Shown piece after piece: positions 34,955-43,732 of a stretch of 64,000 bases of DNA. Position numbers and translations under genes: made by a program. The stretch comes from an uncultured Lachnospiraceae bacterium. GTDB taxonomy: Bacteria > Bacillota > Clostridia > Lachnospirales > Lachnospiraceae. The notes beneath the pieces are model-generated. The model saw only the letters and a program-made list of their open reading frames with translations, was not told the DNA's origin and made no database searches. The number at the start of each line of letters is the position of its first letter. Position 1 is the first letter of the stretch. Where the stretch lies: contig CANQYY010000002.1 of NCBI GenBank assembly GCA_947628225.1, positions 62,001 to 126,000 on the forward strand, in the 5' to 3' direction.

Positions 34955-34983
34955 TTGACAAACTATGAAATGCGGTGTATGAT
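34955..34983 (+). promoter_or_regulatory. Promoter of the sulfhydrylase-cysK operon
   Basis: TTGACA (34955-34960), 17 bases, TATGAT (34978-34983). It is near consensus. Its predicted start coincides with the left end of the inverted repeat at 34990. Confidence 0.85.
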
Positions 34984-34989
34984 ACTATA

Positions 34990-35024
34990 CATAGTTTTCA
35001 TACCATATTAGTATGAAAACTATG
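34990..35024. promoter_or_regulatory. Perfect 14-bp inverted repeat operator
   Basis: CATAGTTTTCATAC (34990-35003) and GTATGAAAACTATG (35011-35024) are perfect complements around a seven-base spacer, starting at about +1 of the promoter. No T-tract follows, so it is not a terminator. It is best read as the operator of the adjacent Rrf2 regulator, acting as a roadblock. Confidence 0.7.
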
Positions 35025-35062
35025 AAAATATCAGGCTAAGAAACGAATGGAGGAAATGACAT

Positions 35063-36370
35063 ATGAGTAAAAAGACATATCAGGATAGAAATTTACATTT
35101 TGAAACCTTACAGTTACATGTAGGACAGGAGCAGGCGGACGCCGTGACGGATGCCAGAGCAGTTCCGATTTATCAGACGTCATCCTATGTATTCCACAAC
35201 AGCGACCATGCAGCGGCAAGATTTAATCTTACGGACGCCGGTAATATTTACGGCAGACTGACAAATCCTACTCAGGATGTTTTCGAGCAGAGGATGGCGG
35301 CGCTGGAAGGCGGGGTTGCCGCCCTTGGCGTTGCCAGTGGGGCAGCCGCCATTGATTATACCTTCCGCACTCTGGCACAGGCGGGCGACCACATAGTGGC
35401 GGCGAGCAACATTTATGGGGGAACCTTTAATCTTCTTCATCATACTCTGCCGGAATACGGGATTGATACGACTTTTGTTGACCCCGGCAATTTAGAAGAG
35501 ATCCAGTCTGCCATCCGGGAAAATACCAAAGCTGTCTTTATTGAAACACTGGGGAATCCGAATTCTGATGTGGTGGATATTGAAGCCATTGCTCAGATCG
35601 CGCACAAAAACAAAATACCATTAGTAGTCGATAATACCTTTGCCACGCCATATTTGGTGCGTCCGTTTGAATATGGCGCAGATATTGTCGTCCACTCTGC
35701 CACAAAGTTTATCGGCGGGCATGGAACGACGATTGGCGGCGTCATTGTAGACAGCGGGAAGTTTGACTGGGAGGCATCGGGAAAATTCGAGAGCCTTACC
35801 AAGCCGAATCCAAGCTACCATGGCGTCAGCTTTACAAAGGCGGTGGGTCCGGCTGCTTTCGTGACAAAAATCCGAGCTATTCTGCTCCGGGATACAGGAG
35901 CTACTTTGTCGCCCTTCCACGCATTTTTCTTTTTACAGGGGCTGGAAACCCTGTCCCTGCGTGTTGAGCGTCATGTGGAAAATACTTTAAAGGTCGTAAA
36001 ATATTTAGAGAATCATCCTCAGGTGGAGGCGGTTCATCATCCGTCTGTGTCGAAAGACGCAGGGCAAAAAGAATTATACGAGAAATACTTCCCGAAGGGA
36101 GGAGGCTCTATTTTTACCTTTGAAATCAAGGGAAATGACCGGACGGCAAAAGATTTTATTGATAATCTGGAATTGTTTTCTCTGCTTGCCAATGTGGCAG
36201 ATGTGAAATCGCTGGTTATCCACCCGGCAAGCACCACCCATGCCCAGCTCAGCGACGAGGAACTTGAGCAGGTAGGGATTAAGCCGAATACGATACGCCT
36301 TTCCATAGGAACAGAGCATGTAGAGGATATTATCGAAGATTTGGAAGAGGCATTTTCGGCGGTAAAATAA
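35063..36370 (+). CDS. O-acetylhomoserine aminocarboxypropyltransferase (sulfhydrylase)
   Basis: PLP enzyme of the Cys/Met metabolism family that makes homocysteine from O-acetylhomoserine and sulfide. The 435-residue length and the sequences RAVPIYQTSSYVF, IYGRLTNPT and ETLGNPNSDVVDI match the sulfhydrylase branch rather than cystathionine synthases. The PLP lysine is in VVHSATKFIGGHGTT. GAATGGAGG precedes the ATG. cysK follows after 35 bp behind the same promoter and operator. Confidence 0.92.
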   Translation: MSKKTYQDRNLHFETLQLHVGQEQADAVTDARAVPIYQTSSYVFHNSDHAAARFNLTDAGNIYGRLTNPTQDVFEQRMAALEGGVAALGVASGAAAIDYTFRTLAQAGDHIVAASNIYGGTFNLLHHTLPEYGIDTTFVDPGNLEEIQSAIRENTKAVFIETLGNPNSDVVDIEAIAQIAHKNKIPLVVDNTFATPYLVRPFEYGADIVVHSATKFIGGHGTTIGGVIVDSGKFDWEASGKFESLTKPNPSYHGVSFTKAVGPAAFVTKIRAILLRDTGATLSPFHAFFFLQGLETLSLRVERHVENTLKVVKYLENHPQVEAVHHPSVSKDAGQKELYEKYFPKGGGSIFTFEIKGNDRTAKDFIDNLELFSLLANVADVKSLVIHPASTTHAQLSDEELEQVGIKPNTIRLSIGTEHVEDIIEDLEEAFSAVK

Positions 36371-36405
36371 AAAAGAAAAAATAAAAAAGAAAGGAAGTGC
36401 CACCA

Positions 36406-37335
36406 ATGGCAATTTATAAAAAGGTAACAGAATTAGTAGGAAATACCCCGATTTTGGAATTGGGAAATTACAGTGCGGCAAAGGAACTGCCAGCAAAGCT
36501 TCTGGCGAAGTTGGAATATTTTAATCCGGCGGGCAGCGTAAAGGATCGCATTGCCAAAGAAATTATAGAAGATGCGTGGGAGAAAGGGGTACTCACAAAG
36601 GATTCCGTTATTATTGAGCCGACCAGCGGAAATACCGGGATCGGACTTGCGGCGATCGCTGCCTCACTGGGGATCCGGATTATTATTACGATGCCGGAAA
36701 CGATGAGTGTGGAGCGTCGGAATTTAATGAAGGCATACGGAGCGGAGCTGGTTTTGACCGATGGGACAAAAGGAATGAAAGGGGCGATTGCCAAGGCAGA
36801 TGAGCTGGCAGCGGAGATGCCGGGAAGTTTTATCCCGGGACAGTTTGTCAACCCCCTGAACCCTAAGGCGCATTTAAAAACAACCGGCCCTGAGATCTGG
36901 GAGGATACGGAAGGAACGGTAGATATTTTTGTGTCAGGAGTAGGGACCGGCGGCACGATTTCCGGTGTAGGGGAGTATTTAAAGTCAAAAAAGCCGGAGG
37001 TTAAAATTGTAGCGGTAGAACCGGCTTCCTCTCCGGTTTTATCTAAGGGAGAGGCCGGAGCCCATAAGATTCAGGGCATCGGGGCAGGATTTGTGCCGGA
37101 CACATTAAATACTGATATATATGATGAGATCATTGCGGTAGAGAATGAAGATGCCTTTGAAACCGGGAAGGAAATTGCGAGAACAGAAGGAGTGTTGGTA
37201 GGCATTTCTTCCGGCGCCGCCCTGTGGGCAGCCACGCAGCTGGCAAAAAGACCGGAGAATAAAGGGAAAAACATCGTTGTTCTTCTTCCGGATACCGGCG
37301 ACCGGTATTTATCTACCCCGTTATTTGCAGAATAA
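36406..37335 (+). CDS. cysK: Cysteine synthase (O-acetylserine sulfhydrylase)
   Basis: CysK makes cysteine from O-acetylserine and sulfide. The 309-residue sequence has [25 protein letters not shown] (PLP lysine), [12 protein letters not shown] (substrate loop), [14 protein letters not shown] (phosphate loop) and [11 protein letters not shown]. The ATG at 36406 has AAGGAAG upstream; an in-frame GTG nine bases earlier overlaps that site. It is cotranscribed with the sulfhydrylase gene and closed by a terminator at 37352. Confidence 0.95.
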   Translation: MAIYKKVTELVGNTPILELGNYSAAKELPAKLLAKLEYFNPAGSVKDRIAKEIIEDAWEKGVLTKDSVIIEPTSGNTGIGLAAIAASLGIRIIITMPETMSVERRNLMKAYGAELVLTDGTKGMKGAIAKADELAAEMPGSFIPGQFVNPLNPKAHLKTTGPEIWEDTEGTVDIFVSGVGTGGTISGVGEYLKSKKPEVKIVAVEPASSPVLSKGEAGAHKIQGIGAGFVPDTLNTDIYDEIIAVENEDAFETGKEIARTEGVLVGISSGAALWAATQLAKRPENKGKNIVVLLPDTGDRYLSTPLFAE

Positions 37336-37351
37336 AGAAAAATCATATTCG

Positions 37352-37387
37352 GAAACGCAGCAGTATCCCGCTGTTGCGTTTCTTTTT
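37352..37387 (+). terminator. Rho-independent terminator after cysK
   Basis: GAAACGCA-G-CAG and CTG-T-TGCGTTTC pair around a seven-base loop, followed by TTTTT. Confidence 0.85.
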
Positions 37388-37402
37388 GTTATGCCTTATA
37401 CT
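37374..37402 (+). promoter_or_regulatory. Promoter of the alpha-galactosidase gene, inside the cysK terminator
   Basis: TTGCGT (37374-37379), 17 bases, TATACT (37397-37402). The -35 lies in the right arm of the terminator hairpin. Confidence 0.5.
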
Positions 37403-37447
37403 GAGAGGGAAAATACGATACCGGAAAAAACGGGAAAGGAGCGGGAA

Positions 37448-38722
37448 ATGATTTCATTGAAAAAGCCGCCGATGGGGTGGAACAGTTATGACTATTATGA
37501 TACCGCAGTAAAGGAAGAACAGGTCCGGGCAAATGCCGACTATATGGCAGCTCATTTAAAAGAATACGGCTGGGAGTATATTGTGGTCGATATTGCCTGG
37601 TATTCTTATGAGGCAGGACAAAAAAGAGAAAAATTCCAGTATGTTCCCTTTAGCAAAGTAGAAATGGATGAATACGGAAGGCTGCTTCCCTGCCGGGAGC
37701 GTTTTCCCTCATCCGCAGGAGGGAAAGGATTCCGGCCCCTGGCAGAATATATCCATGCCAAAGGGCTTAAATTCGGTATACATATTATGAGGGGGATCCC
37801 CCGCGCGGCGGCTTACCGCCGGACTAAAATTTATGGCAGCGACCATTTTGCCAATGAGATTGCAAACCCCTATTCCATCTGCAGCTGGAATCCGGATATG
37901 TATGGCGTATGCCCCGGGGAGGAGGGAGCGCAGGAATATTATGATTCTCTGGCAGAGCTGTATGCCGGCTGGGGAGTGGATTTTATTAAGTGTGATGACA
38001 TCTGCCGTATGGATGCGGATTCAGCCCGGGCGGAAATCGAGATGCTTCACCGGGCGATCGAGAAAACCGGGCGTGATATGGTACTGAGCCTTTCTCCGGG
38101 ACCGGCGCTGGTGACGGAGGCTGAATTTTATTATAAAAATGCAAATATGTGGCGGATTACCGATGATTTGTGGGATAACTGGGAGTCGGTGCGGGATATG
38201 TTTGACCGATGCCGCAGCTGGCAGGATCATGTGAGCGCCGGCGGTTATCCGGACTGCGATATGCTGCCTCTCGGACGGATCGGAAAGGGATTTATGGAGG
38301 AGAGGAGCACCCGCCTGACCAGAGAGGAGCAGCGGACGATGATGACCTTGTGGTGTTTTTTCCGCTCGCCGCTAATGCTGGGGGCAGAGCTGACACAATT
38401 AGACGATTGGACGCTTTCCCTTCTGACGAATAAAAATGTGCTTCATCTGCTGGAGCTGCCGCAGGGGGCAAGGGAAATCAGGAGGGATGACGCAGTTATT
38501 GTATGGCAGACGGAGGATCCTGCCGAAAAATCCACCTATCTTTCCGTCTTTAATGTTTCGGATAAAGGATGCCGGGTTTGTCTTTCGGATTATGCGGGCG
38601 GGGAAGTAAAAAGCGCGAAAGAGCTTTGGCAGGGCAGGAGGATAGAGAGTACGGAAATGATAGAGCTGACCAGCCATGACTGCCTTTTGCTTCAGTATGA
38701 AGGAGCCGGGATGTCCAGATAA
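37448..38722 (+). CDS. Glycoside hydrolase family 27 (alpha-galactosidase-like)
   Basis: GH27 enzymes release alpha-galactose with retention. The 424-residue protein opens with KKPPMGWNSYDYYD, the family hallmark. VDFIKCDDIC carries the nucleophile Asp (about 182) and MWRITDDLWDNW the acid/base Asp (about 238). A small beta C-terminal domain follows. There is no signal peptide, so it acts on imported sugars. The ATG at 37448 has AAAGGAGCGGG upstream; the frame runs further back through the cysK terminator and is not used. The GH2 gene 7 kb away may contribute to the same kind of glycan use, but they are not linked. Confidence 0.88.
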   Translation: MISLKKPPMGWNSYDYYDTAVKEEQVRANADYMAAHLKEYGWEYIVVDIAWYSYEAGQKREKFQYVPFSKVEMDEYGRLLPCRERFPSSAGGKGFRPLAEYIHAKGLKFGIHIMRGIPRAAAYRRTKIYGSDHFANEIANPYSICSWNPDMYGVCPGEEGAQEYYDSLAELYAGWGVDFIKCDDICRMDADSARAEIEMLHRAIEKTGRDMVLSLSPGPALVTEAEFYYKNANMWRITDDLWDNWESVRDMFDRCRSWQDHVSAGGYPDCDMLPLGRIGKGFMEERSTRLTREEQRTMMTLWCFFRSPLMLGAELTQLDDWTLSLLTNKNVLHLLELPQGAREIRRDDAVIVWQTEDPAEKSTYLSVFNVSDKGCRVCLSDYAGGEVKSAKELWQGRRIESTEMIELTSHDCLLLQYEGAGMSR

Positions 38723-38731
38723 AATTACGGA

Positions 38732-38760
38732 TTAACCTATTGATTTTGAGGCGGTATAAT
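38732..38760 (+). promoter_or_regulatory. Promoter of the flavodiiron gene
   Basis: TTAACC, 17 bases, TATAAT at 38755-38760. The -10 is perfect and the -35 moderate. Confidence 0.6.
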
Positions 38761-38809
38761 GGTATTCTTATTTTGTTTAGAATTTTTTATCAGTTAAGGA
38801 GGGTTTATT

Positions 38810-39973
38810 ATGAGCCAGATAACGATTTCTGAAAGCATCCGCTATATTGGAGTGGATGACAAAACGCTTGATTTATTTGAAAGCCAATATATTGTACCAA
38901 ACGGAGTTTCTTATAACTCGTATTTGATCCGGGATGAAAAAATTGCCGTTATGGACACAGTAGATGCGAGAAAAACGGAGGAGTGGCTTAATAATCTGGA
39001 GGCAGAGCTTGCCGGGAAAAAGCCGGATTATCTTGTTATTTCCCATCTGGAGCCGGATCACAGCGGCAGTATTCAGGCAGTCGTGGAAAAATATCCGGAG
39101 ATGAAAATAGTGAGCAATGCAAAGGTGTTTGCCATGCTGCCACAGTTTTTTGAATTGGATTTGGAAGGACGTAATATTGTCGTGGCAGAAGGGGACAGTC
39201 TGTTGCTCGGCAGCCACACGCTGCAGTTTTATATGGCGCCTATGGTACACTGGCCGGAGGTCATGGTAGAGTATGAGAGCAGTGAAAAGGTACTTTTTTC
39301 CGCCGATGCCTTTGGCAAATTTGGCGCATTGGATACCGATGAGGACTGGGCGTGCGAAGCCAGACGCTATTATTTTAATATTGTCGGAAAATACGGCGCG
39401 CAGGCTCAGGCGCTTTTGAAAAAGGCACAGGGACTGGATATCCGGACGATCTGCCCGCTTCATGGACCGATTCTCAAAGAAAATCTGGAATACTATATCG
39501 ATAAATATGTAACCTGGAGCAGCTATGAACCGGAGGATGAAGGAGTACTCGTTGCCTTTGCCTCGATTCACGGTAATACCGCTGCGGCGGCAAAGAAATT
39601 AGGTGAGATTCTGGAGGAAAAGGGAGCGAAAAAGGTAGTAGTCAGCGACCTGGCAAGAGAGGATATGGCAGAGGTGATCGAGGATGCTTTCCGCTATGAC
39701 AAGATGGTGGTGGCATGCGCTACCTATGACGGGACTCTGTTCCCGTGCATGGAGGATTTCCTCTCCCATCTTCGCAACAAAAATTATCAGAAACGAAAGG
39801 TGGCCCTGATGGAAAACGGAAGCTGGGCGCCGGTAGCAAATAAGAAAATGAGAGAAATTTTAGAAGGAATGAAGAATGTTACCATCTGCGACGCCGCCGT
39901 TACCATCAAGTCTGCCATGAAACAGGAAACGATAGCCCAGATGGAGGCGCTGGCAGAGGAACTGCTCGGATAA
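38810..39973 (+). CDS. Flavodiiron protein (FprA, class A)
   Basis: Flavodiiron proteins reduce O2 or NO in the cytoplasm of anaerobes. The N-terminal diiron MBL domain (residues 1 to about 245) has the ligands in ISHLEPDHSG, MVHWPEVM, FSADAFGKFG and ICPLHGPIL. The C-terminal flavodoxin domain (about 252-387) starts VLVAFASIHGNTAAAAKKL and binds FMN. At 387 residues there is no extra rubredoxin module, so the electron donor is separate. AAGGAGGG precedes the ATG. It is probably single-gene; a large hairpin follows at 40077. Confidence 0.94.
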   Translation: MSQITISESIRYIGVDDKTLDLFESQYIVPNGVSYNSYLIRDEKIAVMDTVDARKTEEWLNNLEAELAGKKPDYLVISHLEPDHSGSIQAVVEKYPEMKIVSNAKVFAMLPQFFELDLEGRNIVVAEGDSLLLGSHTLQFYMAPMVHWPEVMVEYESSEKVLFSADAFGKFGALDTDEDWACEARRYYFNIVGKYGAQAQALLKKAQGLDIRTICPLHGPILKENLEYYIDKYVTWSSYEPEDEGVLVAFASIHGNTAAAAKKLGEILEEKGAKKVVVSDLAREDMAEVIEDAFRYDKMVVACATYDGTLFPCMEDFLSHLRNKNYQKRKVALMENGSWAPVANKKMREILEGMKNVTICDAAVTIKSAMKQETIAQMEALAEELLG

Positions 39974-40076
39974 TGTGGGGTGGAAGAGTTAGTGATTGGC
40001 GGGATAAATCCATTGGAAAAATTTATAGAGTGGGTTGAGGAGAAAGTTAGGGATGTTGGGAGAAGAAGGTAAAAAT

Positions 40077-40110
40077 AACAGGGGAGCTTATAGAGAGAAG
40101 CTCCCCTGTT
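40077..40110. terminator. Strong hairpin between the flavodiiron gene and the methylase island
   Basis: AACAGGGGAGCTT (40077-40089) and AAGCTCCCCTGTT (40098-40110) are perfect 13-base complements around an eight-base loop. A T-tract is missing on the plus strand, so efficiency is uncertain. It marks the left edge of the AT-rich island. Confidence 0.65.
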
Positions 40111-40191
40111 ATGTATTAAGTATTAAATTAACTCATATTTTTTCAGACAAATATTTTAGCATAAAACCTATATTAAGAAAATCACTTATCA

Positions 40192-40995
40192 GTGAAAGAA
40201 AAAAGTTGTGGATTTTCCTTTGAAATTGAGTTACAATGTATAAATCAATACAAAAAGAGGGAGGTATGCCCTATAAGTTTACAACCAAATAGTTTTAGGC
40301 TTGAGCCGACAACTGTCTGGTCGTTTCCGGACAGAGGCAGTTGGGCAACGCATTCAGGAAAGTATCGGGGGAATTGGTCACCATATGTACCAAGGAATTT
40401 GATACTTCGTTATTCTAATCCCGGTGATTGGGTCTTAGATCAATTTATGGGTAGTGGAACAACCTTAGTCGAGGCAAAGCTGCTCAATCGTAATGCGGTA
40501 GGTGTTGACATCAATCCGCAATCTGTTTCAATTTCAAAAACAAATTTAAAATTCCAATGTGAAACAAATCCAAAAATCTTTACTTGTAACGGAAATGCTG
40601 CTGATTTGTATTTTATCAAAGATAGCTGTATTGATTTTATTTGTACCCATCCGCCATATGCTAATATTATCAAGTACAGCAAAGGAATAGAAGGAGATAT
40701 TTCTTTGCTTGGCGTGGAAGCGTTTTTAGATGAAATGAAAAAAGTGTCAAATGAGGCATATCGTGTTTTGAAAAAAGGAAAGATGTGTGCTGTAATGATT
40801 GGGGATGTAAGAAAATATGGAAAGGTTATTCCGTTAGGATTTCGTATGATGCAATGCTTTTTGCAGACAGGTTTTACAAATAACGAAATTATAATTAAAG
40901 AGCAACATAATTGTCTTTCTACTAATTATTGGAGGAAACAAAACAATAATTTTCTGCTTCTGGCACATGAATATATATTTGTATTTCAGAAGTAA
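40192..40995 (+). CDS. DNA methyltransferase (N4/N6 family), start abnormal
   Basis: Amino-methyltransferase with the SAM motif VLDQFMGSGTTLVEAKLLN and the catalytic motif THPPYANIIKYS (an xPPY type seen in N4-cytosine or N6-adenine enzymes). The target sequence is unknown. The frame is open from a GTG at 40192 without a clear ribosome binding site. Protein conservation seems to start near PISLQPNSFRLE. There, AGGGAGG is followed by ATG at 40266, but that ATG is out of frame by one base and too close. An in-frame ATA at 40273 has ideal spacing. The gene may use a rare start, be frameshifted, or carry a sequencing error. It is AT-rich, unlike genes to its left. Confidence 0.8.
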   Translation: MKEKSCGFSFEIELQCINQYKKREVCPISLQPNSFRLEPTTVWSFPDRGSWATHSGKYRGNWSPYVPRNLILRYSNPGDWVLDQFMGSGTTLVEAKLLNRNAVGVDINPQSVSISKTNLKFQCETNPKIFTCNGNAADLYFIKDSCIDFICTHPPYANIIKYSKGIEGDISLLGVEAFLDEMKKVSNEAYRVLKKGKMCAVMIGDVRKYGKVIPLGFRMMQCFLQTGFTNNEIIIKEQHNCLSTNYWRKQNNNFLLLAHEYIFVFQK

Positions 40996-41033
40996 GATCA
41001 TTCGCAAAGAATGAAAGTTTTGGTTGTTATTTT

Positions 41034-41062
41034 GTATATTTGCAAGTATAATAGATGTATAG
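41034..41062 (+). promoter_or_regulatory. Promoter of the DpnII-type operon
   Basis: TTGTTA (41034-41039), 17 bases, TATAAT (41057-41062). It would start the three-gene GATC system independently of the upstream methylase. Confidence 0.7.
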
Positions 41063-41101
41063 AAGGTTGTCTTTTTTCGGACACAGAGAAGAGGAATCAA
41101 A

Positions 41102-41935
41102 ATGAGTAATTCAAGTGTAGCTCCATTTGTGAAATGGGCTGGCGGTAAGCGTCAGTTGATTCCGCAAATAAAGGAAAGAATGCCTGAAAATTATAATAAT
41201 TATTATGAGCCATTTGTGGGCGGCGGCGCAGTTACCTTTGAATTGCTGCCTGCAAATGCTCTGATAAATGATATCAACAAGGCGTTGATAAATGCTTACA
41301 AGCAGATATGTAATGCGCCAGAAGCATTTTTGAAGGCTGTGAACAAGCTTGATGCGGATATGTGGGAGGATGGAAAGGAGTATTATTATTCTCTTAGAGA
41401 GCACTACAATGATAAACTGATGAAAGCAGAGTATGATGTGGAATTAGCGGCATTGTTTGTGTTTATCAATAAGCATTGTTTTAATGGCTTGTATCGTGTA
41501 AATGGCAAAGGATTATTTAATGTACCCTATAACAATAGCCGGAGAGCTTCTGTTGATGAAGAGATTATTATAGCTACTTCAAAGTACTTGCAGGGAGTAA
41601 CTATTATAGATGGTGATTTTGAACTAGCTTGTAAGGATGCAAAGAAGGGCGATTTTGTTTTTATTGATAGTCCGTATGCACCATTGAATCCTACTTCGTT
41701 TGAATCATATACGAAAGAGGGATTTGACATAGAAAGTCACAAGCGACTTGCAAATCTATTTGATGAATTAACAGCCAGAGGTTGTTATTGTATGCTTACA
41801 AACCATAATACGGATTTGATAAATGAGTTGTATGGTAACAAAGGTTACAGAATAGATGTTGTAAGTGTTAAGCGTATGATTAATTCGGATGCATCCAACA
41901 GAGTTGGTGAAGAAGTGATTATATGCAATTATTAA
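41102..41935 (+). CDS. dpnM: Dam-like DNA adenine methyltransferase (M.DpnII type, GATC)
   Basis: Alpha-class N6-adenine methylase, expected to protect GATC. PFVKWAGGKRQLIPQIKERM is the SAM-binding N-terminus, YYEPFVGGGAVTFELLP motif I, and FVFIDSPYAPLNPTSFESYT motif IV. The catalytic tetrapeptide reads DSPY rather than the usual DPPY. The 277-residue length fits DpnM. The start follows AGAAGAGG. The next two genes are the second methylase and the endonuclease, with 13-bp spacing and then an overlap, a full DpnII-type order. Confidence 0.93.
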   Translation: MSNSSVAPFVKWAGGKRQLIPQIKERMPENYNNYYEPFVGGGAVTFELLPANALINDINKALINAYKQICNAPEAFLKAVNKLDADMWEDGKEYYYSLREHYNDKLMKAEYDVELAALFVFINKHCFNGLYRVNGKGLFNVPYNNSRRASVDEEIIIATSKYLQGVTIIDGDFELACKDAKKGDFVFIDSPYAPLNPTSFESYTKEGFDIESHKRLANLFDELTARGCYCMLTNHNTDLINELYGNKGYRIDVVSVKRMINSDASNRVGEEVIICNY

Positions 41936-41948
41936 AGGAGCCGGGAGA

Positions 41949-42761
41949 ATGGAGAACTTATTTTCAAAGAAGGTACCGATATATTATGAAACAGAAGAAT
42001 CACAGTTGATATTAGGTGATTCTTTTAAAATTCTAACCAAAATAAAAACGGAATCTATTGATATGATATTTGCAGATCCACCCTACTTTTTAAGTAACGA
42101 CGGTATTACCTGTCAGGGTGGGAAGATGGTTTCGGTAAATAAAGGTTCATGGGATAAACTTTCGGAAGGCGGGACCGGCGTTGAAGAGAAATATAAGTTT
42201 AATAGAAAGTGGATAAAATTATGTAAGAAAGTGCTAAAGCCTAACGGCACGATTTGGATATCGGGAACATTGCACAATATATATTCGATTGGCATGGCAT
42301 TAGAGCAGGAAGGCTTCAAAATAATTAATAATATTACCTGGCAGAAAACAAACCCACCACCAAACTTAGCATGTCGATGTTTTACACATTCTACGGAAAC
42401 CATTTTATGGGCAAAGAAGAATGAAAAGAAAGCTCGGCATTTTTTTGATTATCAGAAGATGAAAGAAATGAATGATGGCAAGCAGATGAAGGATGTGTGG
42501 ACAGGTGCATTAACAAAACCTTCGGAAAAAACAGAGGGCAAACATCCCACACAAAAACCAGAATATTTGCTTGAAAAAATTGTAGTAGCATCTACGAAGG
42601 AAGAACAGGTTGTTTTAGATCCTTTCTGTGGTTCCGGAACTACCGGAGTAGAGGCTATACGATTTGGTCGGAAGTTCATTGGGATAGATGTAAATGAAGA
42701 ATACTTGGAAATATCCAGAAAAAGATTGGAGAAGGCAGCAAATGACAAAGAGAGATTTTGA
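41949..42761 (+). CDS. dpnA: DpnA-like N6-adenine methyltransferase
   Basis: Beta-class methylase; in the DpnII system DpnA also methylates single-stranded GATC, which protects incoming DNA. Motif IV MIFADPPYFLSNDGI comes first, then the target domain, and the SAM motif VLDPFCGSGTTGVEAIRFGR near the C-terminus, the circularly permuted order of this class. It is 270 residues long. AAAGGAGCCGGGAG precedes the ATG. Its end overlaps the endonuclease gene by 20 bp. Confidence 0.92.
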   Translation: MENLFSKKVPIYYETEESQLILGDSFKILTKIKTESIDMIFADPPYFLSNDGITCQGGKMVSVNKGSWDKLSEGGTGVEEKYKFNRKWIKLCKKVLKPNGTIWISGTLHNIYSIGMALEQEGFKIINNITWQKTNPPPNLACRCFTHSTETILWAKKNEKKARHFFDYQKMKEMNDGKQMKDVWTGALTKPSEKTEGKHPTQKPEYLLEKIVVASTKEEQVVLDPFCGSGTTGVEAIRFGRKFIGIDVNEEYLEISRKRLEKAANDKERF

Positions 42762-43605
42762 TGAATGGTTGAGTAAGTTCAGACCGAGTATTTCGAGTTA
42801 TGATTATTATATTGACTTTGAAAAGGTTGTAAGGAATGTGGAAGAAATTAAGGTAGAATTGAACATTTTGAATTCCCTGATTGGCTCTAAAAATATTGAG
42901 GAAGACTTTGAGAGGATAGTGACAAAATATCCGGAAACATTGCAATGTGTTCCGTTGCTTCTTGCTGTAAGAGGATATAAAATATATGCACAGGATGAAG
43001 AAGGCGCATTCTTGTATAATTTCAAGAAGATGAATTACAGTGTGGAACAGTACAAGGTATTTATGCGTAAGACCGGATTATTTGGTATGATTGCAAATCA
43101 TTTAGTAAATAATCTTGTAGATTATGCTTTGGGTATTGAAACTGGATTGGATTCTAATGGCCGTAAGAATCGTGGCGGTCACCAGATGGAAGATTTGGTT
43201 GAGAAGTATATCGTGGCGGCGGGATTTGAGAAAGATGTGAATTACTTCAAGGAAATGTATCTCAAGGATATCGAAGAAAAGTGGAATATTGATTTATCAG
43301 CACTTTCTAATCAGGGCAAGGCGGCTAAGAGATTTGATTTTGTAATTAAGACGGTTAAGATGATTTATGGTATTGAAACAAACTTTTATGGTGGCGGTGG
43401 TTCAAAGCTCAATGAAACCGCCAGAAGTTATAAAATGCTTTCACAAGAGGCGGATACAATTGATGGATTTACATTTGTGTGGTTTACAGATGGTATTGGC
43501 TGGAAGAGTGCCAGAGGTAATCTGAGAGAAACATTCGAAGTCATGGATAAGATTTACAGTATTGATGATATGGAGAATGGGGTTATGTTCGATGTGTTTT
43601 TGTAG
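42742..43605 (+). CDS. dpnB: Type II restriction endonuclease DpnII/MboI family (GATC)
   Basis: The 287-residue protein has the family active-site block AAKRFDFVIKTVKMIYGIET followed by NFYGGGGSKLNETARSYK, the Asp and Glu of a PD-(D/E)xK fold with an unusual residue in place of Lys. The N-terminus (MTKRDFDEWLSKFRPSISSY) also fits DpnII. The ATG at 42742 lies inside dpnA with GGAGAAGG upstream; an earlier in-frame ATG at 42694 is less likely. It cuts unmethylated GATC by family analogy. The gene order methylase-methylase-nuclease limits self-damage on entry. Confidence 0.93.
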   Translation: MTKRDFDEWLSKFRPSISSYDYYIDFEKVVRNVEEIKVELNILNSLIGSKNIEEDFERIVTKYPETLQCVPLLLAVRGYKIYAQDEEGAFLYNFKKMNYSVEQYKVFMRKTGLFGMIANHLVNNLVDYALGIETGLDSNGRKNRGGHQMEDLVEKYIVAAGFEKDVNYFKEMYLKDIEEKWNIDLSALSNQGKAAKRFDFVIKTVKMIYGIETNFYGGGGSKLNETARSYKMLSQEADTIDGFTFVWFTDGIGWKSARGNLRETFEVMDKIYSIDDMENGVMFDVFL

Positions 43606-43628
43606 TAAAAGGGATAAGGACATAGAGT

Positions 43629-43692
43629 CGGGGGTGCGGACAAAATCTTGGACTGGTTAAGCAATCAATCCGAGGCTCTGTCCGCACCCCCG
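43629..43692 (+). terminator. Strong hairpin at the right edge of the methylase island
   Basis: CGGGGGTGCGGACA (43629-43642) and TGTCCGCACCCCCG (43679-43692) are perfect 14-base complements around a 36-base loop. Only a weak T-rich stretch follows. It probably terminates the DpnII operon and blocks read-through into the opposing DUF4317 gene. Confidence 0.7.
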
Positions 43693-43732
43693 TCTGTTTC
43701 ATGTTTTATGTAAAGCAAGAACAGATATACAT

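Noticed and set aside
40035..40223. Short open frame over the hairpin at 40077
   Set aside because: It crosses a perfect 13-bp hairpin, has poor initiation context and no conserved-looking sequence.
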